Positions 57,803-60,031 of a stretch of 60,031 nucleotides of DNA are shown piece after piece. Numbering within the stretch: the first letter of the stretch is position 1; the number at the start of each line of letters is the position of its first letter. A program made the translations under genes and the position numbers. Location: NCBI RefSeq assembly GCF_004785955.1, contig NZ_SJER01000010.1, positions 1 through 60,031 on the forward strand. The letters run 5' to 3'. The stretch comes from Halostella litorea. Lineage in GTDB: Archaea; Halobacteriota; Halobacteria; Halobacteriales; Natronoarchaeaceae. The notes under the pieces were generated by a model that searched no databases, was not told the DNA's origin, and worked only from the letters and a program-made list of their open reading frames with translations.

Positions 57803-59491
57803 ATGTTGTCTACTATGTCATCGACAGAGCAATCGCGACGGGATGTCTTTCGGACTATCGCACAGTTACAGCATGTCGAGTGGCCAGTATACGGGTCGAC
57901 ACCGCTATACGACCGGAGTTCCGTATCCGCTCTCCAATCGGACATTCGAACCGTCGCCAGAGTCTGGTTCGATCACGACGCCCACGAGTCGATAGCGGAG
58001 TTCATATGTCAGTATCCGCTGAAATACGTCGATTTTGGGCCGAACGACGAGTATTTCGGCTCTACGCGGTATCAGATGCCGCAGTTGGTGCGGTTGTTCT
58101 TGCTTAAAGAGATTCACGGATGGGACCACGAAACGGCACTCTTGACATTCCTCCGACAGCGACCGGCACTCCAACGAGACCTCGGTTTTGAGAGTATTCC
58201 GAATCAATCGACGGTATGGCGCAGTTGGCACGAGCGGTTCACTGCCGACCTGCGCGAGGCCGTCCAAACGGCAGCTCGAACGATCCTGATTAAGGCCCAG
58301 AATGCGGGTATCGCGATTCCACGAGAACCAGAGCGGAAGCTCAGCTATCGGAACGATAATGAAGACGACTCAGTACCAGATGATCAGACCGTTCTGGAGC
58401 GGGCAAAGAAAATCATCGACCACGTCAGTCACATCGTCTTCCCGGCATTCTCGCTGGATCGTGGAGACGGCTGTGAGATTCACGAGAACGCATACTGGGA
58501 CTTACAAACGTATTTAGGACTTCGCGAGCGGCTGGCTGCGAACGAAGGAGCCCGCAGTTTCATTCATGAGTCAACGCGGGATCGAACACCACTCGGACAC
58601 GCCCACCGCGGCCACATTCGCGATCTCTCTATCCGGCAGATTCGAGCGATGTACCGGCAGGCGATCCGACGACTCATTGATGAGGTCACAGAGACGGAGG
58701 AGTTCTTTCGGGCAGGGATCGTCGCTATCGACATCACCGAGGACGATCCCTTCACGGGCGATAGGACGGACCACGAGGACGAGATAATCGGGACAAAGGA
58801 GAAGACCGACGAGTACGCCTACCAGTGGGCCACGGTTCAGCTCGTAGGCAACGCTGTCCCACTTGTGCTCGATACGCGGCCGGTTCGACGAGGTGAGTCA
58901 CGCGAGGAAATCGTTGAGGACTTGCTGGATTCGGCTGAAGGGCTCGTCCACGTCGATAACGTGCTGATGGACCGGGAGTTCGACAGCCAGCACGTTCTGG
59001 AGATGATCGGCCAGCGTGGACTGTCCTACGTCGTCCCGAAGCGGATGCAGGCCAGCGAGAAAGCCCAAGCTAAACGGTTGCTCCAGCGGGGGCAGGACCG
59101 ATACGAAACGGACCGGAAGCTCCATCTTGGGAAGAATGAGTGGCACGAGACGACGCTGATCTACCGCCGGAAAGACGATTCTGAGTATGACGATCATCGG
59201 CAGTACTCGGTGTTTATGTCCAACCGGGGTGGTGGATTCCTCAGCGAGTATGGGTATCGCTGGGAGATTGAGAGCGGCTACAGGTCGATCAAGCGATTCA
59301 TGGCTGCGACGACGTCAACGGATTTCGGGCTGCGGTTCTTCTACTTCGCGTTCGCCTGTTTGTTGTACTCGATTTGGCGAGCGGTCGATCTACTCGTGCA
59401 GGTCGAGTTGACGGGTGAGTACGAACGATCACCGATGGTGACTGCAGATAATACGCTCACGCTGTTGAAGAAGGAGACTGGAATCGGATAG
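57803..59491 (+). CDS. IS4-superfamily transposase, copy 2 (intact)
   Basis: A 562-residue DDE transposase. The catalytic region includes IDITEDDPFTGDRTDHEDEI, MDREFDSQHVLE, and YRWEIESGYRSIK with the Y-x2-R-x3-E-x6-K signature. ATG 57803 or 57815 (MSSTEQSRRDVFRTIAQ) is the start; the second aligns with copy 1. It is in the same direction as copy 1, and the two flank the oxidase-assembly genes, giving a composite-transposon-like layout. The family name was not established. Confidence 0.85.
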   Translation: MLSTMSSTEQSRRDVFRTIAQLQHVEWPVYGSTPLYDRSSVSALQSDIRTVARVWFDHDAHESIAEFICQYPLKYVDFGPNDEYFGSTRYQMPQLVRLFLLKEIHGWDHETALLTFLRQRPALQRDLGFESIPNQSTVWRSWHERFTADLREAVQTAARTILIKAQNAGIAIPREPERKLSYRNDNEDDSVPDDQTVLERAKKIIDHVSHIVFPAFSLDRGDGCEIHENAYWDLQTYLGLRERLAANEGARSFIHESTRDRTPLGHAHRGHIRDLSIRQIRAMYRQAIRRLIDEVTETEEFFRAGIVAIDITEDDPFTGDRTDHEDEIIGTKEKTDEYAYQWATVQLVGNAVPLVLDTRPVRRGESREEIVEDLLDSAEGLVHVDNVLMDREFDSQHVLEMIGQRGLSYVVPKRMQASEKAQAKRLLQRGQDRYETDRKLHLGKNEWHETTLIYRRKDDSEYDDHRQYSVFMSNRGGGFLSEYGYRWEIESGYRSIKRFMAATTSTDFGLRFFYFAFACLLYSIWRAVDLLVQVELTGEYERSPMVTADNTLTLLKKETGIG

Positions 59492-59904
59492 TAAGGTACT
59501 CTACCCGTGATAGAGCGCCGTCTGAGTGGCAACGCTACCGAAAGTTGCAGAAAATAGCCATATGGTAGTTATTTCAACAAGAATGGCCGTTTGGAGGACG
59601 ACCTGAAGCAGTTTCCACTCATCGCTTCGGTCGAAACTACGCATCACAGCACTGCTAAACCCGGTGTAGTCTCAACTTCCCCAGACCCATGGAAGATGAG
59701 ACCAGCCTTCTCAATGCATACGGTTCTCGGACTGGTTTGTGGCTATGGACAAGGTGATCTTCGACATTTTCGTCGATTTTACTTCTAACCACAGACAAGC
59801 CGGGAGGGCTACCCATTCCAAGGCGACCAGTACATCGCGCTGACGTTGATAGTAAAGTCGTAAACGTGCTGATACTGGTCCAACCGCCGAAATGTTCGCT
59901 ACTC
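59492..59904 (+). mobile_element. Right flank of IS copy 2 with duplicated gene start
   Basis: Follows the same sequence as 51921-52140, including tagtctcaacttcc (59667-59680), the inverted-repeat arm GGAAGATGAG (59691-59700) and the words ctcaatgcatacggt from the start of the membrane-protein gene at 52110. After about 59740 the similarity ends, and 59740-59904 shows no gene. Confidence 0.5.
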
Positions 59905-60031
59905 AGGCACTGTCTAGTTGAGTTAGTTTGAGAAGTGAGCAGGCCGTTGAGTTAGTTGGTCAAGATGCTCGCAGACCTGCTCAGCGAGAGCTATGAACCG
60001 GATTTAGAAGAAACTTGGGAGAATGAGCGGA
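59905..60031 (+). mobile_element. Truncated IS end, IS6-like (right copy)
   Basis: Exact inverted copy of 1-127. A transposase frame starts at ATG 59965 (MLADLLSESYEPDLEETWEN...) and runs off the end. The same remarks as for the left copy apply. The two facing copies mean the window is bounded by the same element in inverted orientation. Confidence 0.65.

Overview
This 60 kb window is haloarchaeal. The proteins are acidic, most genes have high-GC codon use, and there are two transcription factor B genes, one TATA-binding protein gene, a Cdc6/Orc1 initiator, twin-arginine lipoproteins, halocyanin-type copper proteins and an ISH8-type insertion sequence. No rRNA, tRNA or housekeeping gene was seen. 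The initiator with iterons, the PrimPol, the RPA-like protein, the toxin-antitoxin pair and the conjugation genes point to a plasmid or integrative element. Both ends carry the same 127 bp in inverted orientation, reading into the start of a transposase gene, so the window is probably a contig that stops inside copies of one insertion sequence.

Layout. 1-127: truncated IS. 128-2140: origin with TGCCAGTA-type iterons around orc1/cdc6. 2227-11430: a minus-strand run of small plasmid genes (SWIM zinc finger, ArdC-like protein, zinc ribbons, unknowns), nearly every one preceded by a leader made of a T-rich tract plus a GC stem-loop. 11640-25500: cargo (MFS transporter; TFB plus winged helix; cupredoxin; multicopper oxidase; MMPL exporter; two winged-helix/membrane-protein pairs; CopD-like protein; second TFB), with broken copies of one backbone gene at the joints. 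25700-31040: RPA-like protein, a 650 bp GC-rich non-coding block full of perfect hairpins, MarR/PemK toxin-antitoxin, PrimPol. 31389-43469: a minus-strand type IV secretion operon (coupling-protein fusion, VirB4, VirB3/PrgI-like, VirB6-like, lipoprotein, large surface protein, VirB2-like). 43678-46231: exonuclease VII subunits, a histone-fold protein, PadR and TBP. 46372-48164: an AT-rich island with a TIR protein and a membrane protein. 48204-49606: ISH8-type element. 49800-50220: wrecked deoxyhypusine synthase. 50244-59690: two direct copies of a second IS family flanking a cytochrome-oxidase assembly set (CcdA, TlpA, SCO1, HiPIP-like protein, winged-helix regulator, half-size CtaA). 59905-60031: truncated IS again.

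How it fits together: orc1, PrimPol and the RPA-like protein can copy the replicon. The secretion operon, the ArdC-like protein and ExoVII fit transfer or processing of single-stranded DNA. The toxin-antitoxin pair and possibly the TIR island protect or stabilise the element. The copper and redox cargo appears to be tied together by a shared palindrome, TCCCA-N5-TGGGA, found in front of the TFB, the cupredoxin/multicopper oxidase pair, the MMPL exporter and the CopD-like gene.

The most novel signals are non-coding: the repeated leader stem-loops whose stems differ in sequence but keep their shape; the TTAACCAACA/TGTTGGTTAA pairs with a fixed 21-22 bp spacing just after stop codons; the copper-gene palindrome; and the structured GC-rich block at 26.6-27.25 kb. 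All functional calls come from reading the sequence; no database search was run.
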